This document shows, piece by piece, positions 13,243 through 24,900 of a stretch of 64,000 nucleotides of DNA. Location: NCBI GenBank assembly GCA_013350335.1, contig CM023540.1, positions 30,545,175 to 30,609,174 on the forward strand, written 5' to 3'. The notes below the pieces were generated by a model. That model had not been told where the DNA came from and made no database searches. It worked only from the letters and a program-made list of their open reading frames with translations. Positions within the stretch are counted from its first letter, which is position 1. Every line of letters begins with the position of its first letter. The position numbers were made by a program, and so were the translations under genes. The DNA comes from Chimonanthus salicifolius. Its lineage: Eukaryota; Streptophyta; Magnoliopsida; Laurales; Calycanthaceae.

Positions 13243-13781
13243 TGGCCGATATAATATTTTTTAAACAAAAAATCACCAATATTTTCAATATTTATATTTT
13301 GGCCCATTTAAATCTAAAAAAGTTTAGATAAAATTTTGAATTTCACTTGGTAATTGTAATTGAGGGCAGAGCCCATAGGTTTAGCCGTCGGTTTTAATTT
13401 TTAGATGATATTTAAAATATTGATAAAAATTTATTGAGTTTTTTAAGACAGAATTGATGTGTTAGGCCAAGATTACATTTTTGACTAAAATGAAACAGAT
13501 TTTGACCCATTTAGACAAAAATAATAACTTTTTATCAAATGTTTTAAAAAATATTAAGATTCAGGTCAAATTTTATAAGGGCCTAAGTCTGCAATATTAG
13601 ATTACACCTATGTTTAAAGTTTAAGATCAACACATGGAGATGGAATATGTTTAACTTGATCAGCTCAAATAACTTGATCAGCTCAAAATGATTATTTAAT
13701 TCAAATCCAAAATCTAAATTGTTTATTCTACAGTAGATCATCTAATCAACTGGAGTCCATTCATATAAATCCTCACATCTT

Positions 13782-13908
13782 TTTTTTTTTTTTTCCACAC
13801 GTACACTACCTTTAGATTACACCAAGGTTAAGTCATAGAGGTTCAAACCCACAACCTCCCACTTCCTGAGACAGGAGGCAATTCGTTGAAGTACACCCAT
13901 GTCTTTAC
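13782..13908 (-). mobile_element. tRNA-derived SINE, internally deleted
   Basis: The T-run at 13782-13795 is the tail of a minus-strand copy. Beyond it are the complements of the family's CCACACGT, CTTGGTGTAATC-like and GGGTTTGAACC (B box) segments, and GGAAGTGGGAGGTTG. The middle of the consensus, about 40 bp, is missing. Confidence 0.6.
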
Positions 13909-14208
13909 ATCTTTTTTGCCATCTTTTTTGCCACAAGTGTTGTTTATGCTAGTTGGATTATGCGTTAGATATTTTTTATTTATTATCAAACTCTTTGAAC
14001 ATTCGATTAGTCTTTAAGTTGTGTACAAGTCCTCCTTGAGATATTTTTAAATTTTGTTTGTTTTTCTTTTCACTAAAACATACTTTAATCTACAAATTAT
14101 AGAAAATATGAGCTTCTACTTTATGGCTTAGCATGTCACATCTCTGATGTATGGCTGCTACTTCGGATTGTCAATGGGTTAGTGAGAATCAATTCCCTCT
14201 GAATTATA

Positions 14209-14399
14209 CTCTCTCTGTCTTAAATTATTTGTCCTATATAGATTTTAGAATTATTTCAAAATCGTTGTCTCATTTATATTAGAATAGTATAAAGTGTATG
14301 GAAAATTGATGAGATCACATGTAATGTTAGTCTTATATAGAAAGTTTTTTAAAAAATATAAATATTTTAAATGAGACAAATAAAATAGGATGGAGAGAG
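14209..14399. mobile_element. Stowaway-type (Tc1/mariner) MITE
   Basis: The ends are inverted repeats: CTCTCTCTGTCTTAAATTAT on the left, and on the right GGATGGAGAG, whose complement is CTCTCCATCC followed by TATTTTATTTGTC. The element is about 191 bp, AT-rich, and flanked by TA on both sides (14207-14208 and 14400-14401). Its ends match the CTCCCTCCGTCCC terminus of Stowaway elements. Confidence 0.8.
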
Positions 14400-14694
14400 T
14401 ATCTTACAAGTTTGTAGGAATTTAATTTTATACCAGTATGATCTCAGTCTTAAGGGTTCAGGATCATTTAAATACTGTTAATGAACTTTACTCAAACTAA
14501 AAATTATAGAGTTTTGACTACTTGTTGCATTGACATTGGATCAAATTAATAATTTATATAAAATATAACTCAGTTAACCATTATAAAATTATACACTATT
14601 TTGAAGTAATGGTTACTCAATCCAATTATATAAGATATAGTTCATTGATAAAATATATATTTTTTATTTAGCTAGGGTGAGATTTAATTTTTAA

Positions 14695-14822
14695 AACGAT
14701 CATAAGATTCTAAATTCGAGCTCCAATGGTCTAATCTTAGTGTGTTTTAGGAGTAGTAGGATTTACTTGTGAAGTTTTACCTTAAGTATCCGTGGTTTTC
14801 CATACATAATTAAAAAAAAAAT
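14695..14822 (+). mobile_element. tRNA-derived SINE, 5' eroded
   Basis: AATTCGAGCTCC (decayed B box), then GGTCTAATCTTAGTGTG, GTGAAGTTTTACC and GGTTTTCCATACATAATT, then an A-tail. The text follows the family body seen at 35466. Confidence 0.55.
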
Positions 14823-15258
14823 CAGATGTTAATTTTGAAAATCAATTTAAGACAGAATTCTATTAAAGGTGAGATAAACTCAAAACAAATTTAATTGAGC
14901 AATGATGTAATTTATGTCGATTAGGTCTACGTGAAAAAAGTAAAAGTATTTATAGGTTTAGTAGGCCCCACTACCATAGGCTTCACTGTTGACATGAAAA
15001 TTATTACCTATCTAAATAGGCTTTTTTATATTTAATTATATATATTAGAGTACTGTGCTAAAATCATTGGGGTTGAATTTGACATGGCAATGTTAGCTTT
15101 AGTTGATGAGGAATTTAAATGTTTACCAACCCTAGTAGTTGTCAGATAGAATCAATGTGTCATCTATGAGTCTAAATAAATTCCCTTTTAATTATCTTAG
15201 CCAATGCATTTACTAAATTATTATTTTTGTTGGAAGTTTGTTTTGTTTCTATTGGATG

Positions 15259-15446
15259 TAGGGGTTCAAAATTTATTTTTACCGGAGATATTGGTGTCTC
15301 ACACGATATTTCTCTCCTATTTTATTTTAAAAAAAAACAGTGTGTATCGGTCGATATCGGCGAGATCTCGGCCATATCGGCCGATATTCGCTAGTTCGAT
15401 ATCGGCGCTAAAAAAGTAGAGATATCTCGGCCGATATATACCCTAT
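15259..15446. mobile_element. hAT-type MITE, ATATCGGCCGATAT family
   Basis: The left end TAGGGGTTCAAAAT and right end GATATATACCCTA are eroded versions of the CAGGGGTACAAATATCGG terminus at 21944. The body is packed with TCGGCCGATAT words in both orientations. I could not confirm the 8-bp target-site duplication for this copy. Confidence 0.6.
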
Positions 15447-16087
15447 CAACTGAGATATTTGGTTGTAGATTGTTTGCATTCTTATTAGTAGTTGTGCTAG
15501 TGTTAGCGAAAAAAAAAGGGAATTTCTTATAATCATGGGCAGAGGTGCAACTTGTGCTGATCCTATCTCAAGCCTGCATGAAAACTTAAAAGCAATTGGG
15601 TTTGGGTTAACCTAGGCTTGGGTCAGGCTAATTTTCAGGCCCAAATAATGGTTCGGGTTAGGTTGGGCCTAGAATATGAAAGCCCAAATTTGGCCCAAAA
15701 GTCCAAATTTGAGTCATAAATTATAAAATATAATTCTATCTAATTATTTTTGTACATAAATATAAGAATTGTCTAATGTATAATTTAATATAATAGTTTA
15801 AAATTTCCATTTTAGACGCAAATAAGCCTAAGCCTAAAAAGCTTACATATATAGTGGGATTAAAATCAAACTCCGGTCCTAAAAATACAATTCGGCCTAA
15901 GTTTGTGATTTTGATTAATTCAAAATGACTCAGTTTGAGTTTAGTTCAAGCCATTTAAATTTAATTACAATTTAGACCCGGGCTCATATAAACTCAAAAC
16001 CCAGCCTAGCTCATCTGAGTTACATGTCTTTTTGGGGAGAACTAAGAGACAAGTTATGCAGTGTCTTTCTACTCTATTTGTAATTTT

Positions 16088-16255
16088 TTTTTTTTGGATA
16101 ATATGGGTATCAATCTCATATGGGAGGTGAGACCTATCTCATAGATACACAAAACCACATGCAAACCTTGTGTAACAAGTAAGTCGGAGAGGAGTCAAAC
16201 CCAAAACCTCTGATTTAATTTAGAAGTTTAGATTAACTGAAATAACCATGCATGC
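16088..16255 (-). mobile_element. SINE-like element, possibly a second family
   Basis: The plus-strand T-run at 16088-16095 fits the tail of a minus-strand copy. The complement of 16190-16215 reads GAGGTTTTGGGTTTGACTCC, a B-box-like GGGTTTGACTCC. The body (GATAGGTCTCACCTCCCATA) differs from the other SINEs here. Confidence 0.4.
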
Positions 16256-16315
16256 CAAGATAGTTAAAATGAACAGTTGCAAATTAAATAAGTATTTTAA
16301 GCATCTAATTAATAA

Positions 16316-17234
16316 GGGAGCCCATATAGACACCCAGATAATCTTTCTCTACACAACTTTTTTTTCCAAAAGTTGATGCAAATTACCCTTTTGCCCTTCC
16401 ACTTAAAAACGCCCAATTCATTCAAACGCATGGGCTATGAAGTGGGATTTTCAAACGAAGTCGTTTCTCTACCGATTTTTACAAACAAGGTATCAAAATT
16501 TATTTACTCTGAATTTTATGAACTCCGGAACTGATTTTAAATGAACAGTGTATAGTTTTGAGCTTTAAAAATCGTACCCAAATAATTAAGTGGGAAGTTC
16601 CTTAATTATTTAGAGTAAACGAATTTTGATACCTTATTTATAGAAATCAGTTGAGAAATGACCTCGTTTAAAAATCCCACTTCCTTCGAACGAAGGAATT
16701 CATTCGTTCAAACGAAGTGGGAATTCCTTCGAAGGAAGTGGGTTGTGGAGTGAGATTTCAAAACGAGATCGTTTCTCAATCGATTTTTACAAATAAGGTA
16801 TCAAAATTCATCTACTCTGAATTTTATGAACCCCGGAACTGATTTTAAGTGAAAAGGGTATAGTTTTGGGCTTCAAAAAGCGAACCCAAAAAATTAAGAG
16901 GAAAGTTCTTTAATTCTTTGGTACGATTTTTGAAGCCCAAAACTATATCCTTTTTACTTAAAATCAGTCCCGGAATTCATAAAATTCAGAGTAGATGAAT
17001 TTTGATACTTTGTTTGTAAAAATCGGTCAAGAAACAGTTTCGTTTGAAAATTTCACTTCAGAGCACATTCGTTCGAACGAAATTTTGAATTCATCCGAAC
17101 AAATGTTTTTCATTCGGTGGATCACCCGTTCGAAGATGGGGCATTTTTAAATGGAAGGGCAAAAGAGTAATTTCATCAACTTTTGAAAAAAATGTGTATA
17201 GAGAAAGATTTTCCGAGTGTCTATATGGCGCCCC
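16316..17234. mobile_element. Mutator-type foldback element with nested inverted repeats
   Basis: A 919-bp element with ends GGGAGCCCATATAGACACCC and, on the right, GTGTCTATATGGCGCCCC. The terminal inverted repeat continues for roughly 120 bp (AATCTTTCTCTA, AAAAGTTGATG, TTTGCCCTTCCA). It is flanked by a perfect 9-bp duplication, AATTAATAA (16307-16315 and 17235-17243), which is the Mutator target-site length. Inside, segments such as AAGGTATCAAAATT and GAATTTTATGAAC recur in alternating orientation, so the whole element can fold on itself several ways. There is no transposase. Confidence 0.88.
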
Positions 17235-17567
17235 AATTAATAATTGATCTCCTAAATATAAGTCAATTATAAATAAATTAAACAGAGTTTTTCAAGATGA
17301 AAATGACTTTTTAAATATATTTGATGATATTAAAATCACGCACTTTCTACAAAACATTTATGAATTCATGATAAATCCTACATTAAATATAATGTAGAGA
17401 TTAACTCATATATAGATTTATTTAGCAATAGTTGGTTCAACTCTATTATTGTGCTCTAAAGAGACTAGGATACTAATTTTAATGAAAAGATTATATATTT
17501 ATTATAAGTTGAGCAGGATAGATAACGAATCATAGATTTTTTTTTTTTTAATCTAATCATCATAATT

Positions 17568-18540
17568 ATATAATATAAGAACTTATATTCCCTCCGTCCC
17601 AAAATATTTTTCCTATATGTACTTTGGAATTGTCCCAAATTACTTGTGCTATTTCTTTATTTTCACATTAAATCACAATTTTAACATTTTTGATGAGCTC
17701 CAAATCGCTTTCTAACGTGATAGAGAGACAATTTTTTTTATAAGCTTTAACTTACCCATATATGACATTTTGTAATTATTTCCACCACCGACTCCTCATC
17801 CTCTGGAATCATGCATTGCTATATAGTTAGGAAAGGCTCATTATATAATATAAGAACTTATATTCCCTCCGTCCCAAAATATTTTTCCTATATGTATTTT
17901 GGAATTGTCCCAAATTACTTGTGCTATTTCTTTATTTTCACATTAAATCACAATTTTAACATTTTTTATGAGCTCCAAATCACTTTCTAACGTGATAGAG
18001 AGACAATTTTTTTTATAAACTTTGACTTACCCATATATAACATTTTGTAATTATTTCCACTACCGACTCCTCATCCTCTGGAATCATGCATTGCTATATA
18101 ATATAAGAACTTATATTCCCTCTGTCCCAAAATATTTTTCCTATATGTATTTGGAATTGTCCCAAATTACTTGTGCTATTTCTTTATTTTCACATTAAAT
18201 AACAATTTTAACCTTTTTGATGAGCTCCAAATTACTTTCTAACGTGATAGAGAGACAATTTTTTTAATAAACTTTGACTTACCCATATATGACATTTTGT
18301 AATTATTTCCACCACCGACTCCTCGTCCTTTGGAATCATGCATTGCTAGTGCTATTTCTTTATTTTCACATTAAATCACAATTTTAACCTTTTTGATGAG
18401 CTCCAAATCACTTTCTAACGTGATAGAGAGACAATTTCTTTTATAAACTTTGACTTACCCATATATGACATTTTGTAATTATTCCCACCACCGACTCCTC
18501 ATCCTCTGGAATCATGCATTGGTATATAGTTAGGAAAGGC
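17568..18540 (+). repeat. Tandem array of about 253-275 bp units, 3.7 copies
   Basis: The marker TTCCCTCCGTCCCAAAAT begins at 17588 and 17863, and as TTCCCTCTGTCCC at 18116. A fourth, truncated copy resumes at 18347 with GTGCTATTTCTTTATTTT. Periods are 275, then 253 bp; the first unit carries the extra GTTAGGAAAGGCTCATTA, which recurs after the last unit near 18528. Units differ at only a few bases. Confidence 0.9.
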
Positions 18541-18677
18541 TCACTAAGTACTAAATTAAGTTCATTCAGAGTTATTCCAGATTTTATTATCTCAAAGTTA
18601 TCCATGTCATATTGATATTGACTCTTAGAATCTATTAAAAAAATTGAAATAGGAGAAATATTTTAGGACAGATGGAG
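17588..18677. mobile_element. Stowaway-type MITE enlarged by internal tandem repeats
   Basis: The left end TTCCCTCCGTCCCAAAATAT pairs with the right end, whose complement is CTCCATCTGTCCTAAAATAT. Both are bounded by TA (17586-17587 and 18678-18679). At about 1.09 kb it is far longer than a normal Stowaway MITE, because its left part has been copied three to four times. Confidence 0.8.
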
Positions 18678-18833
18678 TAATAATTAATTTGTAGATACAA
18701 ATTAGAAGAATAAAATGAGAAAGCACCATTTAATTTTTATTTATTTATTTTTGTCATTTTTATAAAAAAAATAAAATTCAACTAGTTTTTATAGAGAGCC
18801 TCCATAAAGTAGTCAATTTTTTATTTATTTTAT

Positions 18834-18840
18834 TATAAAT
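18834..18840 (+). promoter_or_regulatory. Candidate TATA box of the Rossmann-fold gene
   Basis: TATAAAT lies 159 bp above the chosen ATG at 18999, giving a leader of about 130 nt if transcription starts roughly 30 bp downstream. The region is AT-rich and such matches are common, so this rests on position only. Confidence 0.35.
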
Positions 18841-18998
18841 TAGATTGAGAAGCAACTAGTATGTCCCCACGTTTGAGGCATAAGAGAGGTTGGGAGGAGT
18901 GAGCAGTGAACTGTCCAGCCAATCTCAAATTCTCGATTCCAATGCAGGCAAGCACGAGGCCCGAGTAAAAGCGTGCAGATTAAAAACAAAAACATCCG

Positions 18999-21900
18999 AT
19001 GGAAATAATTGCCATCCTGCCGTCCATCTGCTACCCACCCAACAATCTCAGCCCTTCATTTTCTATCCACCTTCCCAACCGCGCCAAATCCTACTCCACT
19101 TTTTCCTCTCAACGCCCTCATCGAAATCTCCGGGCGAAACGACGATCGTTAATGGCAATGCCTCTCCACTCCTCATCTCCGTCTTCAGCTCTCGACGGTC
19201 AGTACTTTACTGTTCTTTCCATGAATTCATTTCTGCAACATCGTTTCGTGGCACATTTGTTTAAAATTGTAAAACTTGTCTGGAATTCTAATTCATTCTC
19301 AGGAAATACAGAGAACTTAAAGCATCTGGAATTTTTTTTTTCGTATTTTTCGTTGTGAATTGTGAATTTGTGATTCTTCTGGGATTTGAGTTCGACAGAA
19401 GGGTAAAATCTAACCTGAACGTTGTGTGCCTGATAAGTTATCTGGTTCACCCATCTCAAATGAGGACTCTCGTGGGTAATCCAGAAATTTGTTTGGTGGT
19501 CTGTTAGTTTGGTTGCTACGATTAACATAAGATACGGCCTTAACATGGACACTGAATTTTATCCTCTTTAAGTGTGAAATTTTCCTTTGTGGGAATACTG
19601 TAACGTGAGTACAAGAAACTAGTTTCCCTTCTTAGTGCATGTCACTCAAATTGGCAATAGCATAATGCTGCATGAGGTAACTCTTTGACTCATTTACTGG
19701 AAGCTGCATTAGGGGACGTCTATGAATTTGACATATAGTACTGTTGTACCCATTCAATTAGTGGACCTTCCACCAGCAGTTCTGGTTGTTCTCAATGTGC
19801 TTTTCATCTGTAAATACTTGCTAATCAGAGAATCAGCAATAGAAGACCATGATAGGGTGCTCCAGTTGGACAGTTGGAATGATTAACTGTTTTTTGACAT
19901 GTTCAATGTGACTAAAGTGATTAAGTTAATCTTTCTACGGTGGCCGCTCCATTGTTAGACCCACTCCATGAATAGTCCAGTCTCCAGATAATGGGCATGT
20001 GCCACATGTTTAATTTTATTGTGCAGTAACCGATATGGAAGCTAGTGCCTTGTGATCATATTTGTATTCCCAAGTATCCTCCCTCTCCCATCTTAGCTGA
20101 TTGTGAATCAGTTTATCCATATCATAATTATACCTACCAACTCCTTGGCTTCCATGTATCTCCACTAGCTGAATGTGATGATCTTACACAATCTTGTTAT
20201 ACTTAGATATTGTGGCTGATCTTGTTAGAATTTGTTGTTTTACATTCTATGAACTCTATTTTGGCTCGTCCCACAAACATTAAGTCATGCTATATTTTTA
20301 TGGATGCAGAAGCAACAAGTGCAGGGTTGGGGGTTTCTTCTTCTGGTGTTGTAGGGGAACATGATATGTTGATTGTAGGGCCTGGAGTACTTGGTTGCAC
20401 GGTAGCAGAAAAATGGCTGGAGGTATTGCCTGTGTCTTTTCACAAAAAAGAAAGATCTGGGTTTTTTAAAAAGAATTGTTGACTTTTCTTTATGTATTTA
20501 TCATGATTAACAGTCTTAATTTTGACATTGGAACCCCTTCTTTTCAATAGAAGTTACAATTCATGAGCACTAACCACTTCTAGAAGTAGAACTACCCCAA
20601 CTGAGTTACTCTGTTTTAATTTGGATTTGCCTTTGTAAAGATGGAGCTCACTTTTCATGGATCCAGTTTGCACTTGTGAAGGATAAGTCTTATAAATAAT
20701 TTTCCTTCCAGACATCCCAGCAATCTGACAATTGGCTTGCAGATGACTTAGATATATGTTTACCTTGAATCTTGTCTGAATTGAACATTATTTTGATGAA
20801 ACTATAACTGAGGATTCAAGGCGAAGAAGAAGAAGAAGAACCTCCAGTTGGTCAACTGTTTTCTTCTTCCTTTTTTTTTTGGTAAATTCCTGATTGTTGA
20901 TCCATGTTCTTTGGGTCATCAACAATGATTAAATGATTTGCATGGCTAAATGGTGCTTATAACTCAGCCTAAACTTTGTATTACCTGTTGCAGAAAAAAC
21001 TCAGTTCCTTCTTGACATTCAAATTTGATCTTATTTTTATTTTTCAAATATTAATCATAAACATGCTTTGGAACAGGAGCACCCTGACTGCCAAATTTTC
21101 GGACAGACATTGACAGAGGATCATCATGGTGACCTGGTAAAAGTGGGAATCATTCCTTCTTTAAAGGGATCACAAGCAATTCACAAGTTCTCTTATGTTA
21201 TTTTTTGTGCACCCCCATATCGAACTGTGGACTATCCTAGTGATGTCAGGTATAAATTAGTGAAACTTCTCAAGTACAGATCTTAGATCAGTTAATGGGC
21301 ATTTACCTATTCATGGACCTTGGTTGTTTACTTACTGCATGTGGAGTGGTTTACTGTTTCTCTTGGTATATCAGTCTAAACGCTTCAAAGAACTTTCTTT
21401 CATATATAAAATAAGCCTGGAATATAATTTCAACACTCTAGGCTAGGAAACTTTTGCAGTTATGTTGCCACTTGTTATGTCTTGAATGAGCTGGTCTAGA
21501 TAATCCCCAAGAGTCATAGAGTGGTACTCATAGAGTCATAGGCATGAGCTGGATTGGTCATAGTCTTCTTGCAGGTGTGGAAATGGATGCGGATAAGAAC
21601 AAAAGATTACAGCCACTTGAGGGTTATTAAGGTAGTTCATTGATATGATTTTTGCTTAAAGTCCATTCAATGGTCTTGCTCATTCATGTCTTGATGCTCA
21701 TACATGTGGCTTACATGTATGGTATTATAGGTAGACAAAAAAGTGTTCCACAGGAATCCTAAGAAAGGAAAAACATAATTACACTTTAATCATTAGTGCG
21801 TGTATAACTGCCACTCTTAGGTGGTTATGAAGGTCATTGATACAATTTTTGCTTACAGTCCATTCAAGTGTCTTGCCGATCAATGTACAGGAATCCTAAG

Positions 21901-24900
21901 AAAGGAAAAACATAATCCTTACAATTTAATCATTAGTCTGTGCCAGGGGTACAAATATCGGCCGATACGATATTCGTATCGGACGATATGAAACGGTTTT
22001 GGAGAGCCGATATTCACAGTATCGGCCGATATCGGCCATTTTTTTTTTAAAAAAAGGAGGAGAGAGAAAAATATCGGCCGATATATCGGCCAATAACGTT
22101 TTTTAAACCCCTGGTCTGTACATGCGTGTGGGCATGTGTGCAATGCTTATGAAATGCACACTATTGCAAATTTTATTTACTGCCCCATACTTTTTTCAAA
22201 ATAAATTATTTTATGTTTCACCAGTGCCTTTGATAAGAGTTTGGCCAATTATCATTCTTAAATTGATGTTATGAATCTAATTACGAAGTGATTGAACACC
22301 CATGCCCTTTTGGATTTGGTGATGATTCCAGAGTTCTGTGTCATATGCAGGCTGGCTGCATCAAACTGGAATGGTGAAGGTTCTTTCTTATTTACTTCAA
22401 GCTCGGCTTCATATGATAGCAATGACAATGAATCATGTGATGAGGTGTTAAATCTAATATAAGACATTACTCTGCCGGTACAAATTTGTGTACCTGTTTA
22501 CTTTCTAATATATGGATCTGCCTTTGCATTTACATATACCGACACCAGTGATCCATCTTTATATAGCTTGTATGACTTTTGGGTCCTGGTATACTAAGAA
22601 TTTGTATAACTGGTGTTTAGTTGATAAAAATGATGTCTCATGGTTTTATTTCTTTTCCATGGTCTTGCTCATAGTGTTTTCACTTTGTTTTAACTTAGAG
22701 TTCCAGAAGGAACTGGTTTGCTCATAAAAAAGAAACTCTGCCAATGGGATGGTTCTTCATCATGCCTTACCCAAAGCCTGGTTAGGCAGGTTGTGTCAGC
22801 TAGGCAGTTGGCAATTATTAGGGAATGTACTGGATATAGTGTTATGACCCTTAAAGTACCATAAGAGACCAAAGATACAATAAGTTGTAGGTTGCAAGAG
22901 TATCATGCTCATATATATCCTTAAATCTTAAAATGCCCAGCCATATAGAATTCCTTGACTAAATGCTCCTGTGAGATAACTTTTCGATAAAAAAGGTGAT
23001 CTTTTGAGGTACCTCAAAAGCAGGCATATTAGCAATCCAATAAAGTAATCCTGTCAAACACCTTTTAAGTATAATATCTAGACGGTTAATAATGCGATAG
23101 ATAAAACTGATCAACAAGTCTCCTATATCTGTGATTTGTTCTCTCTTCAAGAGAAAGGGTCTCCTGTATCTGTAGCGAGGCTGTTCTGATTTTTCATCAG
23201 TACAGTTCTTTTGAATAAGAAGAAAAGCATTTTACTCTCGATCAAAGTTCAATATAATTCGCTTTATCTGTGCTGTGCTTGAGCATGAAAAACGATTTAC
23301 GGGACAGTGTACTGGTAAATTAATTTGCTTTTGTGTTTTAAGGCTGCAATGCTGCATACTCATCCAAATATAATATTGCTACTTTTCCACCTTGGGCATC
23401 ATTATATTGCAATACCTAATTTTGTATCATGATGTATTTGGATGATCACTCAAAATTGTTATATTGAAGTGTTGCAGTATTTCAATGTAGTACTCATAGT
23501 TCCAATTGACAAGAATCAGTTAGATAATAAGCTAGAATTGTGAAGGAAGGCTCTTGAGACACCAAGTTTGAATTTAGTAGAACAAAGATGAAATATATGG
23601 AGTGTGGCTTTAGTGGATCGTGGATAAATTGATTAAAATTGCAAATGACTCAGTGCCACATTATGATCAAGATAAATGTTGATGCTTAGATACAACTATA
23701 GAACCAAATGGAGGACCTGTTTTTTATTACTTAGAAGGATCAGTGGGGCTAGGCTAAGGGAGGCAAGTTGGCAAAGTGTTGTATCAATCAAAGGGCAATT
23801 TTATAAAACATCATTTAGAGTTGTATGTTGTATGGAGTTGAATGTTGGTCGATGGAGAAAAAGGCAACTAGATAAGGCAATGGTGACAGATATGCATATG
23901 CATAGATGGATGTTTGGGGTAGCACTAAAATATAGAATTAGAATGATTGCATTGGAGGAAACTTAATAGTAGTTCAATAGATGAAAAATGAGCACTGCCT
24001 GAGATGGTTTGGCTAGGTAAATAGAAAAATAGAAGATCAAAAACAGCTCTTGTACGAAGAATGGAAGGGTTACAATTGGAAGTTATTGGGAGAAGATGTA
24101 GGCCTTTAAGGACTTGGATTGATGGGGAAAGGAAGAGTATGATCGATTGTGGATTGACAAACATTTTTGATAAGTGGATTGGAAATTTAGAACTCAAAAA
24201 GACGCTCAACTAGCAGGCGCTCTGGCTTAGGAAACTGAAGTCCCGATGCCTATGGCTTGCAGGGAGTTGCGTGCATTCAAAAGTTCACCCAAGGCCCTCA
24301 TACTCGGGGAGAGACAGGGATCTTGGGGTTCATCATAAAAGGGAAAAAAAAAAAAGAGAACTTAAAAAAGGCAACCCTAGATAGATGGGAAAACGACAAA
24401 GATGGTTCTAGTATTTCATTGTTAGGCTTGTTGGGATGCACTTTAATTGTAAATATTATATATATATATATATATATATATCTTTTCAACCAATGTTTAT
24501 TTCAGTGACATCAAGTTCCAACTGGCATTTTCATTTTATTCTGTCATTGTTACAATGTTTATTGGTTGCTTTGCAGGACTCTCCCATAGTGCCAATTGGT
24601 AGAAGTCCTCGGACAGATGTTCTTCTAAAGGCTGAGAAGGAAGTTCTAGAGGTTGGCGGTTGTGTTCTTAGATTGGCAGGCCTTTATATATCCAATGTGC
24701 AACACCTTCTATTGAACTTAAGCCTCTAATTTTATTTTAGTGAGAATCTGCAGTGATGCCTTCTGAAAATTTATATCCCAACCTGTTATATATCAACCTT
24801 AACTATTGATACAAAGAAGATAGGGGTGCTCATGTCTATTGGCTGGAGAAAGGAACAGTTGACACTCGCCCAGATCACATACTGAATCTTATTCACTATG

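Larger units (their letters stand above)
10200..18830. other. Gene-free intergenic region filled with transposable elements
   Basis: No open frame here matches a family I recognise. The DNA is strongly AT-rich. The stretches 10160-10560, 11000-13080 and 13910-14200 show nothing beyond AT-rich sequence, apart from the GGGTCGGATT-type low-complexity text at 12360-12780. The rest is covered by the mobile elements listed separately. Confidence 0.7.

Noticed and set aside
15560..16030. Repeated GGGTTAGGTTGGGCC text, possibly a further DNA element
   Set aside because: Low-complexity similarity only; no definable ends.
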